This document shows positions 40,572 through 50,498 of a stretch of DNA of 64,000 nucleotides, piece after piece. A model generated the notes under the pieces. It did no database searches, was not told where the DNA came from, and was given only the letters and a program-made list of their open reading frames with translations. How positions within the stretch are numbered: the stretch's first letter is position 1; each line of letters starts with the position of its first letter. The DNA comes from Pseudomonas sp. PIC25 (GTDB lineage: Bacteria > Pseudomonadota > Gammaproteobacteria > Pseudomonadales > Pseudomonadaceae), in the NCBI RefSeq assembly GCF_002286785.1, contig NZ_MUJY01000117.1:1-64000 (forward strand), given 5' to 3'. Both the position numbers and the translations under genes were made by a program.

Positions 40572-41751
40572 CACGCAATCCTTCCGAAGCTTCGATCTGC
40601 GCGGCTCGCCAGCCTCCCGACGCCGAGGCCAGCGCGCAACAGGCCAGGGTTGCCAGCAGTGCCGTCAGGTAATGGCTGAACAACAGGCGGCAGGCGTATT
40701 CGCCCGCGGCCGTCTCGAACAGCCGGTTCAGCCCCATCTGGGCGACGCCGTACAGTCCGGAGGCCAGCAGCACACCGAACAGGCCGGTATAAAGCGATTG
40801 CAGCACCACGAAGGCGATCAGCGCCGCCGTGGAAAATCCCAGCAGGCGCAGGACGGCCAACGCCCGCCGTTTGCGCTCCACGGCAGCCAGGGCGCTGGCG
40901 GTCATCGCGGCGAAGGCACCGAGCAGCGCCAGACTGGCGATGACCCAGAACACTAGCGACAGGTTGCGACTGAGCGAGCGGACCTGGGCAATGGCCGCCG
41001 CCTGGGTCGCCACTTCCAGACCTCGCTTGGCGAACAGTTGCCGCAGCCGCTCGACGCTGTCCAGGTCGCGGGCATAGAGCCGGAAGCCGGGATAGACACG
41101 GTTGGGATTGGCGGCTGGCTGGTGGCCGGGCCAGTCCTTGCCGTCCCGATAATCTTCGGCGGCCTCCAGCAGACCGGTCCGGGAGAAGAGCGCATCGCGA
41201 GGGAAAGCTTCCAACGGCAGCACGCCCTTCACCCGCAGCGGAATGCGCTGGTATTCCTGCCGGCCGTTGCGCTGGCGGCCGAAAGCGGCGGTGAAGGTGT
41301 CACCGGTATGCAGGCCGAGCTTTTCCGCCGCCCGCTGGCTGAGAGTGACCTCGTCGGGCGCTTCCGGCAGTTGCATCGGCGGAACGAGCGGATCGCCTTC
41401 GGCGGTGGGCAGCATTTCCACGGTCAGCGCCTGGCCGTTGCCGTTCGGATAGAGATCGGCCGTGGCGGCGATCTGGCGGGTGCGCGGCAAGGCGAAGGCC
41501 ACGTCGCGACGGGACGCCAGTTCGTCGATGTCCTGGGCGCTGAAGCGGCCGCCGGCCAGCGGGATGATTTCGCGCACGCCGGGATCGTGTTCGAGGCGCG
41601 TGGTGAGGGTGGTGACCAGCCCGAATTTGAGGCCGAACAGCACCAGCAACGGCGCCAGGACGGCGACCAGCGCCAGCACCGCACACACCGACAGGCGTGC
41701 CTCGGCACGGTAGTCGTGCCAGGCGAGCTGGGCCATCAGCCCCGGTCTCAT
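40564..41751 (-). CDS. tagS1: TagS1, FtsX/MacB-like permease
   Basis: ATG 41751 overlaps the tagT1 stop (ATGA); the frame stays open upstream, but those residues lack family likeness. The 395-residue protein has one N-terminal membrane helix (CAVLALVAVLAPLLVLFGL), a large periplasmic domain and three C-terminal helices, as in FtsX-type permeases. With TagT it forms an ABC unit upstream of PpkA activation and is not thought to export a substrate. Confidence 0.88.
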   Translation of the reverse strand: MRPGLMAQLAWHDYRAEARLSVCAVLALVAVLAPLLVLFGLKFGLVTTLTTRLEHDPGVREIIPLAGGRFSAQDIDELASRRDVAFALPRTRQIAATADLYPNGNGQALTVEMLPTAEGDPLVPPMQLPEAPDEVTLSQRAAEKLGLHTGDTFTAAFGRQRNGRQEYQRIPLRVKGVLPLEAFPRDALFSRTGLLEAAEDYRDGKDWPGHQPAANPNRVYPGFRLYARDLDSVERLRQLFAKRGLEVATQAAAIAQVRSLSRNLSLVFWVIASLALLGAFAAMTASALAAVERKRRALAVLRLLGFSTAALIAFVVLQSLYTGLFGVLLASGLYGVAQMGLNRLFETAAGEYACRLLFSHYLTALLATLACCALASASGGWRAAQIEASEGLRDV

Positions 41752-42464
41752 GGAGCCGCTCCCAGGGTGGCGGTCACCCCGCCGTTGTCGCCCGGCCGTA
41801 CCTGCAGTTCCCACGGCTGGAGCCCGGCGCGGCGTGCCAGACTGGTGTCGTGGGTAGCTACCACGATGCACACGCCCCGTTCCTCGGCCTGGGCCACCAG
41901 CAGCCGCATGACCCGCTCAGCATTCAGCGGGTCCAGCGAGGCGGTCGGTTCGTCGGCCAGGACGATGGGCGGATCGTGGGCCAGTGCCCTTGCGATACCG
42001 ACCCGCTGGCGCTGACCGACGGACAGGGCCGACGGTTTTTTGCTCAGTTGATCGGCAATCTCCAGACGCTCGGCCAAGCGCTGCACCGCGGGGTCGGTCG
42101 GCAGACCGAGCAAGGCGCGCGACAGGCCGATGTTGCGTTCGACATTGAGGAAACCCAGCAACCCGCCGGTCTGCAGCACATAGCCCACCAGATGGCTGCG
42201 CAGGTCGGCCAGGACGTTCTGCCGGCCGCTACGCCAGAGTGCGGCGATGTCGTGGTTGCGGCCATTGGCGGTAAGTTCGATGCGGCTACCCGGGTCCGGC
42301 GAAAGCACCAGGGCCAGCAGGTCCAGCAGGGTGCTCTTGCCACTGCCGCTGGGCCCGACCAGGGCAATTCGCTGCCCCGGCTCCAGGTCGAACCGGGGGA
42401 CCACCAGGCTGTAGCGCTGGCGCCCCTCCCCGCGGGTCTTGCAGACATCCCTGAGGGTCAGCAT
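41748..42464 (-). CDS. tagT1: TagT1, LolD/MacB-type ABC ATPase
   Basis: The 238-residue ATPase has Walker A VGPSGSGKSTLLDLL, signature ALSVGQRQRVGIAR and Walker B PIVLADEPTASLD. ATG 42464 is taken; a GTG two codons earlier is also possible. It pairs with TagS1, with which it overlaps by four bases. Confidence 0.9.
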   Translation of the reverse strand: MLTLRDVCKTRGEGRQRYSLVVPRFDLEPGQRIALVGPSGSGKSTLLDLLALVLSPDPGSRIELTANGRNHDIAALWRSGRQNVLADLRSHLVGYVLQTGGLLGFLNVERNIGLSRALLGLPTDPAVQRLAERLEIADQLSKKPSALSVGQRQRVGIARALAHDPPIVLADEPTASLDPLNAERVMRLLVAQAEERGVCIVVATHDTSLARRAGLQPWELQVRPGDNGGVTATLGAAP

Positions 42465-42506
42465 CGGCACGGGCTCCCGAACGTCTCGCGTCTCACCCTT
42501 CCCTCC

Positions 42507-45500
42507 TCACGGCAGCGTCGCCAGCGGCACGCGGTACAGCGCGTCGCCGGGTTGGGCATCGCCGAAACGCACCCAGTTGGCGATGTCGTTGTGGAAGGTT
42601 TCGTACAGGCGGATCTTCGATTCCAATTCGTCGATGAAGTCTTCCTGCTCCGCCACGCTGAGCGAGAGCCAGAGTTCCTGGGTCATGTTCAGCGACTTGC
42701 TGCGGTACGGCAGCCCTTCCAGGTATTCGCCGAGTACGCCGCTCTGCAGCAGGTTGCTGCCACGGGTCAGTCGGGTCGGGTCGCGACTCATGTGGGCGCT
42801 GGCGCTGGCGATCTCCTGGAAGAAGTCCTTCGGCGAGGTCTGGGTGCGGCGTGCGGCTTCGACGATCAGCTTCAGCGACTGCTGCAGCTCGTTGAGTTGC
42901 AGCTTGCTCAACAGCACGCAGACCTGGAAGGCCGGCAGCGACGGATTGGTCAGGTCGCGGTCGGCGGTCCAGGCGGTGACCAGTTGCGGCGCTCGGGTGG
43001 CGGAGCGGCGGCCGAGGAAGTCCATGTGCATGGCGTAGCCCACGGCGGTGGTCTTGGCCGCGACGCTGGCCCCGTCATGCAGCGGTGGCAGGCTGGGCAA
43101 GCGGTCGTTGCCGGCCTCGTGGACGAGGTTGGCGATCACCGAGCCGATTTCGGCGACGGTATCGCCGAAGCGATCCACCCCACCGTCCGCCACCGGCACG
43201 TAGAGGTCGGCGATCTGCGGGTTGGGGTCGGCGGTCAGGCTGCGGTACTGCTGCTCGGCGAAACCGTGGTTGTTGCGCCCGGCCGGGGTACGCAAGTGCA
43301 GGGCGAAGATGCGGATCTGCTTGGCCTGGGCGGCTTCGCGCACTTCCGCCTCGTTCATCTGGGTGCGGCCCAGCGGATCGTTCTTGCGTAGGGCGCCGGC
43401 GTCGGTGATCAGTAGAATCATGCGCCCGGCGTAAGGCGACCAGTCCATGTTTTCCACTGCCTCCATCACGCCGGCGAAGGCATCTTCGTTGAAGGCGTGG
43501 CTGGAAACGTCGGTGGCTTTCACCTGACTGGCCAGCTCGGCGAAACGCTGAGGATTGCGTCCCTCTTCCAGGCTGACCAGGGTCTTTGCCACGTATTCCA
43601 GACCCGGCGTCTTTTCCACGTTGCTGCGGAAACCGACCAAGCCGAAGCTCACGTTGTCCAGGTCACCCTGGCTGGCGATCTGTTGCTGCAAGCCCTGCAC
43701 CACCCGGTTGACCCGGTCGATGTAGGGCTGCATCGAAACCGAGGTATCCACCACCAGCACGATGCCGGTGCGGAAGCTGTCGCCGCCGCCGGCTACCGTC
43801 GCACGGCCCTCGCCTCGGACCTGCGGCGTGTCGCCGGGATCGATGGAAGCCACGTTGAGCAGTTGCACGGGCTGGCCGCTGGCGTCGAAGCTCTCCCGCG
43901 ATTCGAAGATCGGCAGCAGGTAAAAAGCCTCCTGGGGAACGGCCGTATCGCCGGGCTCCAGCGCCACGACCTGCGGATCGGCCTGCTCGAAACGCGCCTT
44001 GTGCAAGGTGTCGCGCGCCAGCGCCGGATCGGCGAGCAGGCGTTCCACCGTGGCGGCATCCTGCAGGAACATCACCGGCGAACGCCCGGAGCGCTCGGTG
44101 AACTTCAACACCAGGCTCTGCTTCCAGTCGCTGACCTGTTCGGCCGGCAGCCAGCCGTCGCGCTGGCCGTCGCTGGAAGCCCCGACCTCGACCCACGGGC
44201 GGCCGTCGACTTCCTGGCGCCGATAGACGTAGAACACCGAGAACGCCGGGATTGCCGCTCCCTCGGCCGGCGCGCCTGGCTCGCGGGCGAAACGTGCCTC
44301 GGGCTTGCTCAGCACACGCTGGAACAGGGTCTTCTTCCCAGCCATGAGCAGCGGCCGATCGCCGCCATTGCCGACCACGGCGACGTCCTCTGGCGGTTGC
44401 GTCTCATCGACCGCTCGATCAGGAGTCTCGCGGCTCGGGTCCGTTACAGGCTCGCGCGTATCGTCGGTCTGGGCGATATCCGGCTGCGGCGGCGCATCCG
44501 GACGCAGGAACCAGTAGCCCACCCCGCCCGTGACCACGACGACGAGCAGCGCCAGTGCGAACAGCGCCATCCAGGGTTTGCGTGGGCCGTCGTCACGGTT
44601 GGCCGCAGGGTCCGGTACACGCAACTCGGCCACGGTGGGATGCGGCACGGCGGTATCCAGCGCCGGCGTCACGCTGACCGGCTCTGCCTGTACAGCCGCC
44701 GAAAGCGCCGACAGATCGACCGGGCGGACCTGGGTAGCCTGGTTGTCGTCCACCGGTACGCTGGCGTTCAGCCCGTCCAGCGCCGCGATCAGAGCGTCGG
44801 CGTTGGGGAAACGGTCGGCGGGGTCCTTGGCCAGCAGCTTGCGCAGGATGCCCTGGTAGCGACCCTGCTCGATGGGCAGCTCGGGCAGCGGCTCGGTGAG
44901 GTGGGCCAGCGCGGTGGAAAGCGAGTCGCTGCCGCTGTAGGGCAGCTTGCCGGTGAGGATTTCGTAAAGCACCACGCCGAGGGCGTAGAGATCGGCACGG
45001 CCATCGACCTGCTGGCCGCGCGCCTGCTCCGGACTCATGTAGCTGGGTGTGCCGACGGCGAAGCCGGCCTGGGTGAACTGGGTGCGGTCTTCCAGCGACT
45101 TGGCGATGCCGAAGTCCGAAAGCACCGCCGAACCGTTGGCGCGGAACAGGATGTTGGCCGGCTTCACGTCACGGTGGACCAGGCCCTGGGCATGAGCATA
45201 ACCGAGCGCCGAGGCGATCTGGCGCAGCCAGAGGATGCCCTGCTCCGGGCTTACGCCTTCGGCGATGCGGTCCTTGAGGGTGCCGTTGGGCAGGTACTCC
45301 ATGGCCATGTAGTAGTGATGGCCGACGTTGCCAATGTCATGGATGGTGACGGTGTGCGGATGACTGAGACGCGCCAGGGTCTTGCCTTCGCGCAGGAAGC
45401 GCTCGCAGAAGCTCGGGTCGGCCGCCAGCGCCGCCGCCATGACCTTCAGCGCCACCTTGCGCTCCAGCGAGCGCTGGGTCGCCAGGTAGACCGTGGCCAT

Positions 45501-45554
45501 CGCGCCGTCGCCAAGCTCGCGCTCGATCTGGTACCCCGGAATCTCTATGTCCAT
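42507..45554 (-). CDS. ppkA: PpkA, T6SS Ser/Thr protein kinase
   Basis: ATG 45554 (MDIEIPGYQIER) is preferred over an upstream TTG. Residues 1-260 form a Hanks-type kinase: GDGAMATVYLA, catalytic Lys in VALKVM, HRDVKPANI and DFGIAKS. A membrane helix (ALFALALLVVVVTGGVGYWFL, about residues 340) separates it from a periplasmic part ending in a von Willebrand A-like domain with the metal-site motif DTSVS. In P. aeruginosa PpkA phosphorylates Fha1 to switch the H1 apparatus on. The periplasmic part receives the TagQRST signal. Confidence 0.94.
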   Translation of the reverse strand: MDIEIPGYQIERELGDGAMATVYLATQRSLERKVALKVMAAALAADPSFCERFLREGKTLARLSHPHTVTIHDIGNVGHHYYMAMEYLPNGTLKDRIAEGVSPEQGILWLRQIASALGYAHAQGLVHRDVKPANILFRANGSAVLSDFGIAKSLEDRTQFTQAGFAVGTPSYMSPEQARGQQVDGRADLYALGVVLYEILTGKLPYSGSDSLSTALAHLTEPLPELPIEQGRYQGILRKLLAKDPADRFPNADALIAALDGLNASVPVDDNQATQVRPVDLSALSAAVQAEPVSVTPALDTAVPHPTVAELRVPDPAANRDDGPRKPWMALFALALLVVVVTGGVGYWFLRPDAPPQPDIAQTDDTREPVTDPSRETPDRAVDETQPPEDVAVVGNGGDRPLLMAGKKTLFQRVLSKPEARFAREPGAPAEGAAIPAFSVFYVYRRQEVDGRPWVEVGASSDGQRDGWLPAEQVSDWKQSLVLKFTERSGRSPVMFLQDAATVERLLADPALARDTLHKARFEQADPQVVALEPGDTAVPQEAFYLLPIFESRESFDASGQPVQLLNVASIDPGDTPQVRGEGRATVAGGGDSFRTGIVLVVDTSVSMQPYIDRVNRVVQGLQQQIASQGDLDNVSFGLVGFRSNVEKTPGLEYVAKTLVSLEEGRNPQRFAELASQVKATDVSSHAFNEDAFAGVMEAVENMDWSPYAGRMILLITDAGALRKNDPLGRTQMNEAEVREAAQAKQIRIFALHLRTPAGRNNHGFAEQQYRSLTADPNPQIADLYVPVADGGVDRFGDTVAEIGSVIANLVHEAGNDRLPSLPPLHDGASVAAKTTAVGYAMHMDFLGRRSATRAPQLVTAWTADRDLTNPSLPAFQVCVLLSKLQLNELQQSLKLIVEAARRTQTSPKDFFQEIASASAHMSRDPTRLTRGSNLLQSGVLGEYLEGLPYRSKSLNMTQELWLSLSVAEQEDFIDELESKIRLYETFHNDIANWVRFGDAQPGDALYRVPLATLP

Positions 45555-45568
45555 GCTCGCTACTTCCG

Positions 45569-46297
45569 TCAACAGGCCTTGACGACCACCGCCGTGATGT
45601 TGTCTGGCGCCCCCCGGGTCAATCCCAGGTGGACCAGGCTGCGAACCATTTCGTAGGGCGCTGCGTAGCCCAGCACTTCGCGCAGCTCGTCATCCTCGAC
45701 GGTCTTGTTCAAGCCGTCGCTGCATAGCAGGAAACAGTCATCGGGCAGCACATCCAGCTCGACGCTGGCCAGCTCCAGTTGCTCCTGGGCCCCCACCGCC
45801 CGGGTGACGATGTTGGCCAGCGGATGGCTGCGGGCCTCGGCTTCGCTGAGCAGGGTGCTGTCCACCAGCTCCTGGACGTAGCTGTGGTCGTGGGTGATGG
45901 CATCCAACTGGCCGCCACGCAGGCGGTACATGCGGCTGTCGCCGGCCCACAGGCAGATGGCGCGGGAACCTCGGGCGGCGAGCAGGACCAGGGTGCTGCC
46001 CATCATGCTCACGCCGCGTCGCACGGCCTCGTCGCGCACCGCAGCGTTGATCTGCTCCAGGGCAACCCGCAGGGCCTGGACGTAGCCTTCCAAGTCCTGC
46101 TCGGGCGGAATGCCGCGCAGGGTGTCGACGATCAGGCTGCTGACGAAATCGCCGGCCGCGTGGCCACCCATGCCATCGGCCACCACCCACAGGCCGGCGT
46201 CCGTCGCGTCCAGGCAGGCATCTTCGTTGACCTGACGCACCATGCCGACATGGGTGTGGCTGGCGGATTCGTAATGATCGATGGATATCGGGACCAT
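45569..46297 (-). CDS. pppA: PppA, PP2C-type protein phosphatase
   Basis: A 242-residue PPM/PP2C phosphatase starting at ATG 46297 (MVPISIDHYES). Its metal-binding motifs are RQVNEDACLD, VVADGMGGHAAGD, LWAGDSRMYRL and GAPDNITAVVV. It removes phosphate from Fha1 and opposes PpkA. A much longer in-frame upstream extension overlaps tagF1 and is rejected. The start shares one base with the tagF1 stop. Confidence 0.95.
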   Translation of the reverse strand: MVPISIDHYESASHTHVGMVRQVNEDACLDATDAGLWVVADGMGGHAAGDFVSSLIVDTLRGIPPEQDLEGYVQALRVALEQINAAVRDEAVRRGVSMMGSTLVLLAARGSRAICLWAGDSRMYRLRGGQLDAITHDHSYVQELVDSTLLSEAEARSHPLANIVTRAVGAQEQLELASVELDVLPDDCFLLCSDGLNKTVEDDELREVLGYAAPYEMVRSLVHLGLTRGAPDNITAVVVKAC

Positions 46298-46992
46298 CAA
46301 AGAATTCCAAATTCGGACTGAATGCTTTCCGGGACGGACGGCTGGCCGCTCTCTCCCACCAGAAATCCCACGAAACTCTGCGGCCCCGGCAAGCCCCGGT
46401 AACGCAGCAGGCCGGCGGGTACCCGCTCGGACCCCTTGCCCCACCAGAAACTCGCGCCCTCGCAGGCCAGTTGGCCCAGCGCGGCGCCGCGCGTCTGGGG
46501 CGTGGCGGCGGCGACCTGCCAATGACCGTCCCGCCCCTCCCGCCAGGTGGGTCCGGCAGCACAGGACGGCGTGCCGAGACGCGTCACCGCCGCCTCGAAC
46601 GCCTCGACGTCTGCCTCGTCGCCCAGGGTCGAGAGCAATAGCGCCTCGGCCCGCTCGTACCAGTCGTCCGTCCCGCTCACCAAGGCCGACAGGTCGCTGT
46701 CCGCCGGCAACATCACGGCGATGGTCAGTGGAAAGTAGCGCCCGACCCGGTCGATGCTGGGCATCATCACGCCGGTGACCGCCTCGCTGCCGAGCAGGCC
46801 CGGCGCCACGGCGAAACGCCAGAGCGGACTGACCAGATAGGCATCCAGCCAGCCGGCGCCGAGCTCCGCCTGGCTCGCTGCCATGCCCGCCGCCAGCCAG
46901 GCGTCCCACGCCTCGATGAAGGCCGGTGGCAGGTCGCGGTGCATGAAGTCGCCGCGCCCTGCCAGCTTTCCGTAGAAACCGGGTGTCGTCAT
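46297..46992 (-). CDS. tagF1: TagF1, post-translational repressor of H1-T6SS
   Basis: The 231-residue protein starts MTTPGFYGKLAGRGDF, the typical N terminus of the TagF/ImpM family (DUF2094). In P. aeruginosa TagF represses the H1 system independently of PpkA by binding Fha1. ATG 46992 overlaps the tssM1 stop by four bases. Confidence 0.92.
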   Translation of the reverse strand: MTTPGFYGKLAGRGDFMHRDLPPAFIEAWDAWLAAGMAASQAELGAGWLDAYLVSPLWRFAVAPGLLGSEAVTGVMMPSIDRVGRYFPLTIAVMLPADSDLSALVSGTDDWYERAEALLLSTLGDEADVEAFEAAVTRLGTPSCAAGPTWREGRDGHWQVAAATPQTRGAALGQLACEGASFWWGKGSERVPAGLLRYRGLPGPQSFVGFLVGESGQPSVPESIQSEFGIL

Positions 46993-49900
46993 AGGCGCTC
47001 CGGCAAACTGAAGCCGGACACCACACGGCTGCGGAACGGGTTGAATGCGCTGCTGGCACGTAGCTCGTAGGAGATGCTGGCATTGTCGACGCGCATGCGC
47101 AGGGTGAAACGATCCGGCGAGCTGCCCTGGGTCAGGTCGGACTGTTCCAGCAGACGGAACCAGGCCCAGGGACCTTCCACGGTCATCCCTGAGCGTCCGC
47201 TGCTGGTGGGCGGTGTGACGGAGACGCGGACCATGCCCAGGGCGTTGGGGCTGGGCCACTGCATCGCCACCGGCCTGCTCGGTCCGTGGTCGTAGCTGAG
47301 CTGCTGGCCGTCTAGGTCGAGCATGAACTGGTTGACCGAGGCGTCCATGGTCACCGGCTTGAGTTCGAAGCGCACCGTCGGCTGGGTGCCGCCCGCCCGG
47401 AAAAAGGCGTCGCGGATGTTCGCCGCGCGCTGGAAGGTCTGCAACACGCCGGAGCCGATACCGAGCTTCTCCGCCGCCCCCGGCTGCCAGCGCCAGGTGC
47501 TGGCGGAGGTATCGACGTAGGGTTGCAGGTACTTGCGGAAGTAGCTGTCGAGCACACCGCCGACGCCAAAGAAGTGCCCGAAATCCTCCAGGGTCGCGTC
47601 GCGGCTGCTGCTCCGATCGAGCGGATAGCGGCCAGCCAGGGACTGGCGGTAGACGCTCACCACTTCGCTGAGCCAGGCGGCGTTCAGTTGGTTGCGAATG
47701 CCGCCCATCATGCTGTTCGTGGTAGCGCTGACCACGGACTTGACCAGATTCTGCACCACCGGCGGCTGACGCTCGGCGTTGAGGGCGACCCGGTTAGCGG
47801 CGGCCGACGCCTGGTTCTTCGCCTCGCCGAGCAGCGCCTCGCCGCTGGCACCGCTCATGCCGCTGACCTGTACGTAGAGTTCGTTGAGGTCGGCCAGCAG
47901 GCTGTCGATCGGCGCCTGCTCGTCTCCCTCTTTCGCCACCAGGCTGTTCAGCTCGGCGAAGCGCGCGCTGATCGGGTCTTCCACCGTTGCCGGGCGGCTC
48001 TCGCCGGAGCCGGACTGCCCCACCAGCGAGCCGAGCTGCTGCTTGAGCTTGTCCACAGTGCCGCCCTCTTTGGCTTTCTGGGCCAGCAGGCGTTCCTCCT
48101 GTTGCAGGTCGGTTTCCTTGGCCACCGCCACGAGCAGCTTTTTCAGCGGCGAGTTCGGCCCGGAGAGCACCCGCAACACGTCGGCGGCCTGGGCCACGTT
48201 GGTGATGGGCACGAAATCCAGGTCGGCAAGCAGCGCCTCCCAGTGGTTCAGGTAATCCTGGAAGTACAACTGGCGCACGTCCACCGCCAGGCTGGCGACA
48301 TCCTGGTTGTCCTCCAGAGTGCGGCCAAGCACCCACTGCTCTTCAGCCAGGGCTCCGGATTGAGTCAGGCTGGCTGCGAGGAAGCCTTCGCGGTAGCCGC
48401 GCTGAGTGAAGAAGCCACTCAGCGGATCGTTCAGCGGCCGCCCGCTCTTGCGCGCGAATACCAGCGGCGCATCGCGGCCGGCGGCTTCGCTGATGCGGAA
48501 GTCCTTCACGCCTTCCGGCAACTTCTGCCGCTTCACCCGGTTGTAGACCCGCTGCGCTACGGACATTTGCTGCAACTGCCGGCGCAGATCGGCAATCAGC
48601 GCTTCATCCAGGCGGGCCGGCGGCGGCTTGCGCTCGAACAACGCATCCAGATGCTCGCCCAGGGCCTGGCGCTGCCCGGGTGCGAGATCGCGGGGCAGGC
48701 TGTGGTCCCAGTCGAGGTTGATCCAGGCCTTGATGAAGTCCGGGTCGTAATGCTCGGCGCTAGCCAGCATCAGGTAGGCCTTCAGCCCTTCGTAGAGGAA
48801 GTCGGAATTGCCGCCGTTGCGTAATTGCTCCTCGATACGGGTCAGCAGGCGTGGCGCGAGTACCGCGATCAGCAACTTGCGGTAAACGCTGCTGGCCTCG
48901 GCACCGAGCATATCGCCCTGGAACAGACCGTAACCCTCCGCCCAGGACGGCGGATTGGCGGCTACGTTGCGGACCGCGTTGAGTACCGGCAGTACCGCCA
49001 GTACGTCACGCTGCGCCGGACTGATGGCTTCGACCTGATCCTTGAGTGGCTGGACCCGTCCATCGACAGCCGCGATGTAGTTCTGGTTGGCCCGGTAGCT
49101 GGCAATCCACACCAGGCAGACGCCGAGAAACAACACCGCCGTCGCCGCCAGGGCGCCGCGCGTGATCCACTTGCGTCGGCGCTCCACCTTCGGGTTGGTA
49201 CCGACCAGCCCGCGTTCGCCGAACGCCACGTCGCGGAACAGCCGTTCGATGAAATAGCTGCGCCCAGTGCCGGTCTGCCGTGCCAGGTGCTGGCGGTCGA
49301 GGTTCATGCTCTGCGCCATGGCACCGATCAGCCGGTCGATCGGGCTGCCTTCCTGGGTGCCGCTGGTGAAGTACACGCCGCGCAGCAGTGGCCGCTCCTC
49401 GTAAGGGTTCGGCTTGAACACCGCCTCGAGGAAGCTGGTCAGGTTGTCGCGGATCGCTGCGAACTGTTGCGGAAAGCCATAGATCAGGTCGCGCCGCGCC
49501 GGGTCCCGCTCCTGTTGAAGACGCTCCACCAGGCGCTCGGTGAGGCGCTGTTCGAGGGCGGCAAACTCCACCGGGAACGTAGCCAGGGGGCCCTGCGCAC
49601 TCTTACCGTCGTCGAGGGCGAAGGTGGTGCCCCAGACCTGGGCGCGGTCCTCTTTGTTCAGGTTGTCGAAAAACTCCATGAAGCCCGGCACCAGGTCGAG
49701 CTTGGTGAGCATGACGTAGATCGGGAAGCGCACCCCGAGCTGGGTGTACAGCTCCTGCACCCGGGCACGGATGGCCTGGGCGTGGGCGGCACGCTCCGCG
49801 TCGCTGCCGAGCAGCAGGTCGGACAGGCTGATGGCAATGAAAGCACCATCGATGGGCCGGCGCTTGCGCTGGTTGCGCAGCAGATCGAGGAAGCCCAGCC

Positions 49901-50498
49901 AAGCCGCCTTGTCCACCGCCGCGTGGCTGTCCTGGGTGGTGTAGCGGCCGGCGGTGTCGAGCAGCACGGCTTCGTCGGTGAACCACCAGTCGCAGTTGCG
50001 CGTGCCCCCGACCCCGCGGATGGCGCCGCTGCCCATCTGCGCCGCCAGCGGGAAGTTCAGCCCGGAGTTGATCAGCGCGGTGGTCTTGCCCGAACCCGGC
50101 GGGCCGATGATGACGTACCAGGGCAGTTCATAGAGGTTGCGCCGTTCGTTGCCGCCCAGCTTGGCCCGCTTGAGCAGGGCCAGCGCCTCGTCCATGCGCT
50201 GCTTGAGGGTCGCCAGTTCTTCGGCGGTGGCGACGCTGGTTGCATCCGGCGCCACCGCCACCAGGCCCTGCATGACTTTCGCCGCGTTGCGCCGCGCCTG
50301 GATGACGCGCAGCACGCGAAAACCGATCCAGATAGCGAACACCAGGGCGATCAGCACCCAGCGTGCCGTGGCCGATGCCAGGGGTTCGTACTCGCCGAAG
50401 GCGATCAATGGCCCGAGGAACCAGATGACCAGACTGAGGGCGATCAGGCCGAGTACCGGCACCACCCAGCGGACGAAGAAATTGAAGAACGCCTTCAC
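46989..50498 (-). CDS. tssM1: TssM1 (IcmF-like inner-membrane core protein)
   Basis: The 1169-residue protein starts at GTG 50498, overlapping the tssL1 stop (GTGA). Two membrane helices lie within residues 1-65 and a third near 445. A cytoplasmic NTPase-like domain carries the Walker A IIGPPGSGKTTALINSG (about 130-146). The C-terminal two thirds is periplasmic (IcmF-related and DUF1215-type regions) and contacts TssJ. It forms the TssJLM membrane complex. Length and order are as in P. aeruginosa. Confidence 0.95.
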   Translation of the reverse strand: MKAFFNFFVRWVVPVLGLIALSLVIWFLGPLIAFGEYEPLASATARWVLIALVFAIWIGFRVLRVIQARRNAAKVMQGLVAVAPDATSVATAEELATLKQRMDEALALLKRAKLGGNERRNLYELPWYVIIGPPGSGKTTALINSGLNFPLAAQMGSGAIRGVGGTRNCDWWFTDEAVLLDTAGRYTTQDSHAAVDKAAWLGFLDLLRNQRKRRPIDGAFIAISLSDLLLGSDAERAAHAQAIRARVQELYTQLGVRFPIYVMLTKLDLVPGFMEFFDNLNKEDRAQVWGTTFALDDGKSAQGPLATFPVEFAALEQRLTERLVERLQQERDPARRDLIYGFPQQFAAIRDNLTSFLEAVFKPNPYEERPLLRGVYFTSGTQEGSPIDRLIGAMAQSMNLDRQHLARQTGTGRSYFIERLFRDVAFGERGLVGTNPKVERRRKWITRGALAATAVLFLGVCLVWIASYRANQNYIAAVDGRVQPLKDQVEAISPAQRDVLAVLPVLNAVRNVAANPPSWAEGYGLFQGDMLGAEASSVYRKLLIAVLAPRLLTRIEEQLRNGGNSDFLYEGLKAYLMLASAEHYDPDFIKAWINLDWDHSLPRDLAPGQRQALGEHLDALFERKPPPARLDEALIADLRRQLQQMSVAQRVYNRVKRQKLPEGVKDFRISEAAGRDAPLVFARKSGRPLNDPLSGFFTQRGYREGFLAASLTQSGALAEEQWVLGRTLEDNQDVASLAVDVRQLYFQDYLNHWEALLADLDFVPITNVAQAADVLRVLSGPNSPLKKLLVAVAKETDLQQEERLLAQKAKEGGTVDKLKQQLGSLVGQSGSGESRPATVEDPISARFAELNSLVAKEGDEQAPIDSLLADLNELYVQVSGMSGASGEALLGEAKNQASAAANRVALNAERQPPVVQNLVKSVVSATTNSMMGGIRNQLNAAWLSEVVSVYRQSLAGRYPLDRSSSRDATLEDFGHFFGVGGVLDSYFRKYLQPYVDTSASTWRWQPGAAEKLGIGSGVLQTFQRAANIRDAFFRAGGTQPTVRFELKPVTMDASVNQFMLDLDGQQLSYDHGPSRPVAMQWPSPNALGMVRVSVTPPTSSGRSGMTVEGPWAWFRLLEQSDLTQGSSPDRFTLRMRVDNASISYELRASSAFNPFRSRVVSGFSLPERL

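Noticed and set aside
43497-45656. Plus-strand open frame of 719 codons opposite ppkA
   Set aside because: Shadow frame; the kinase and VWA motifs on the minus strand explain the region completely.
46298-47083. N-terminal extension of pppA over tagF1
   Set aside because: The frame is open upstream, but the residues are Arg/Ala/Gly-rich without likeness, and ATG 46297 gives a normal-length phosphatase.
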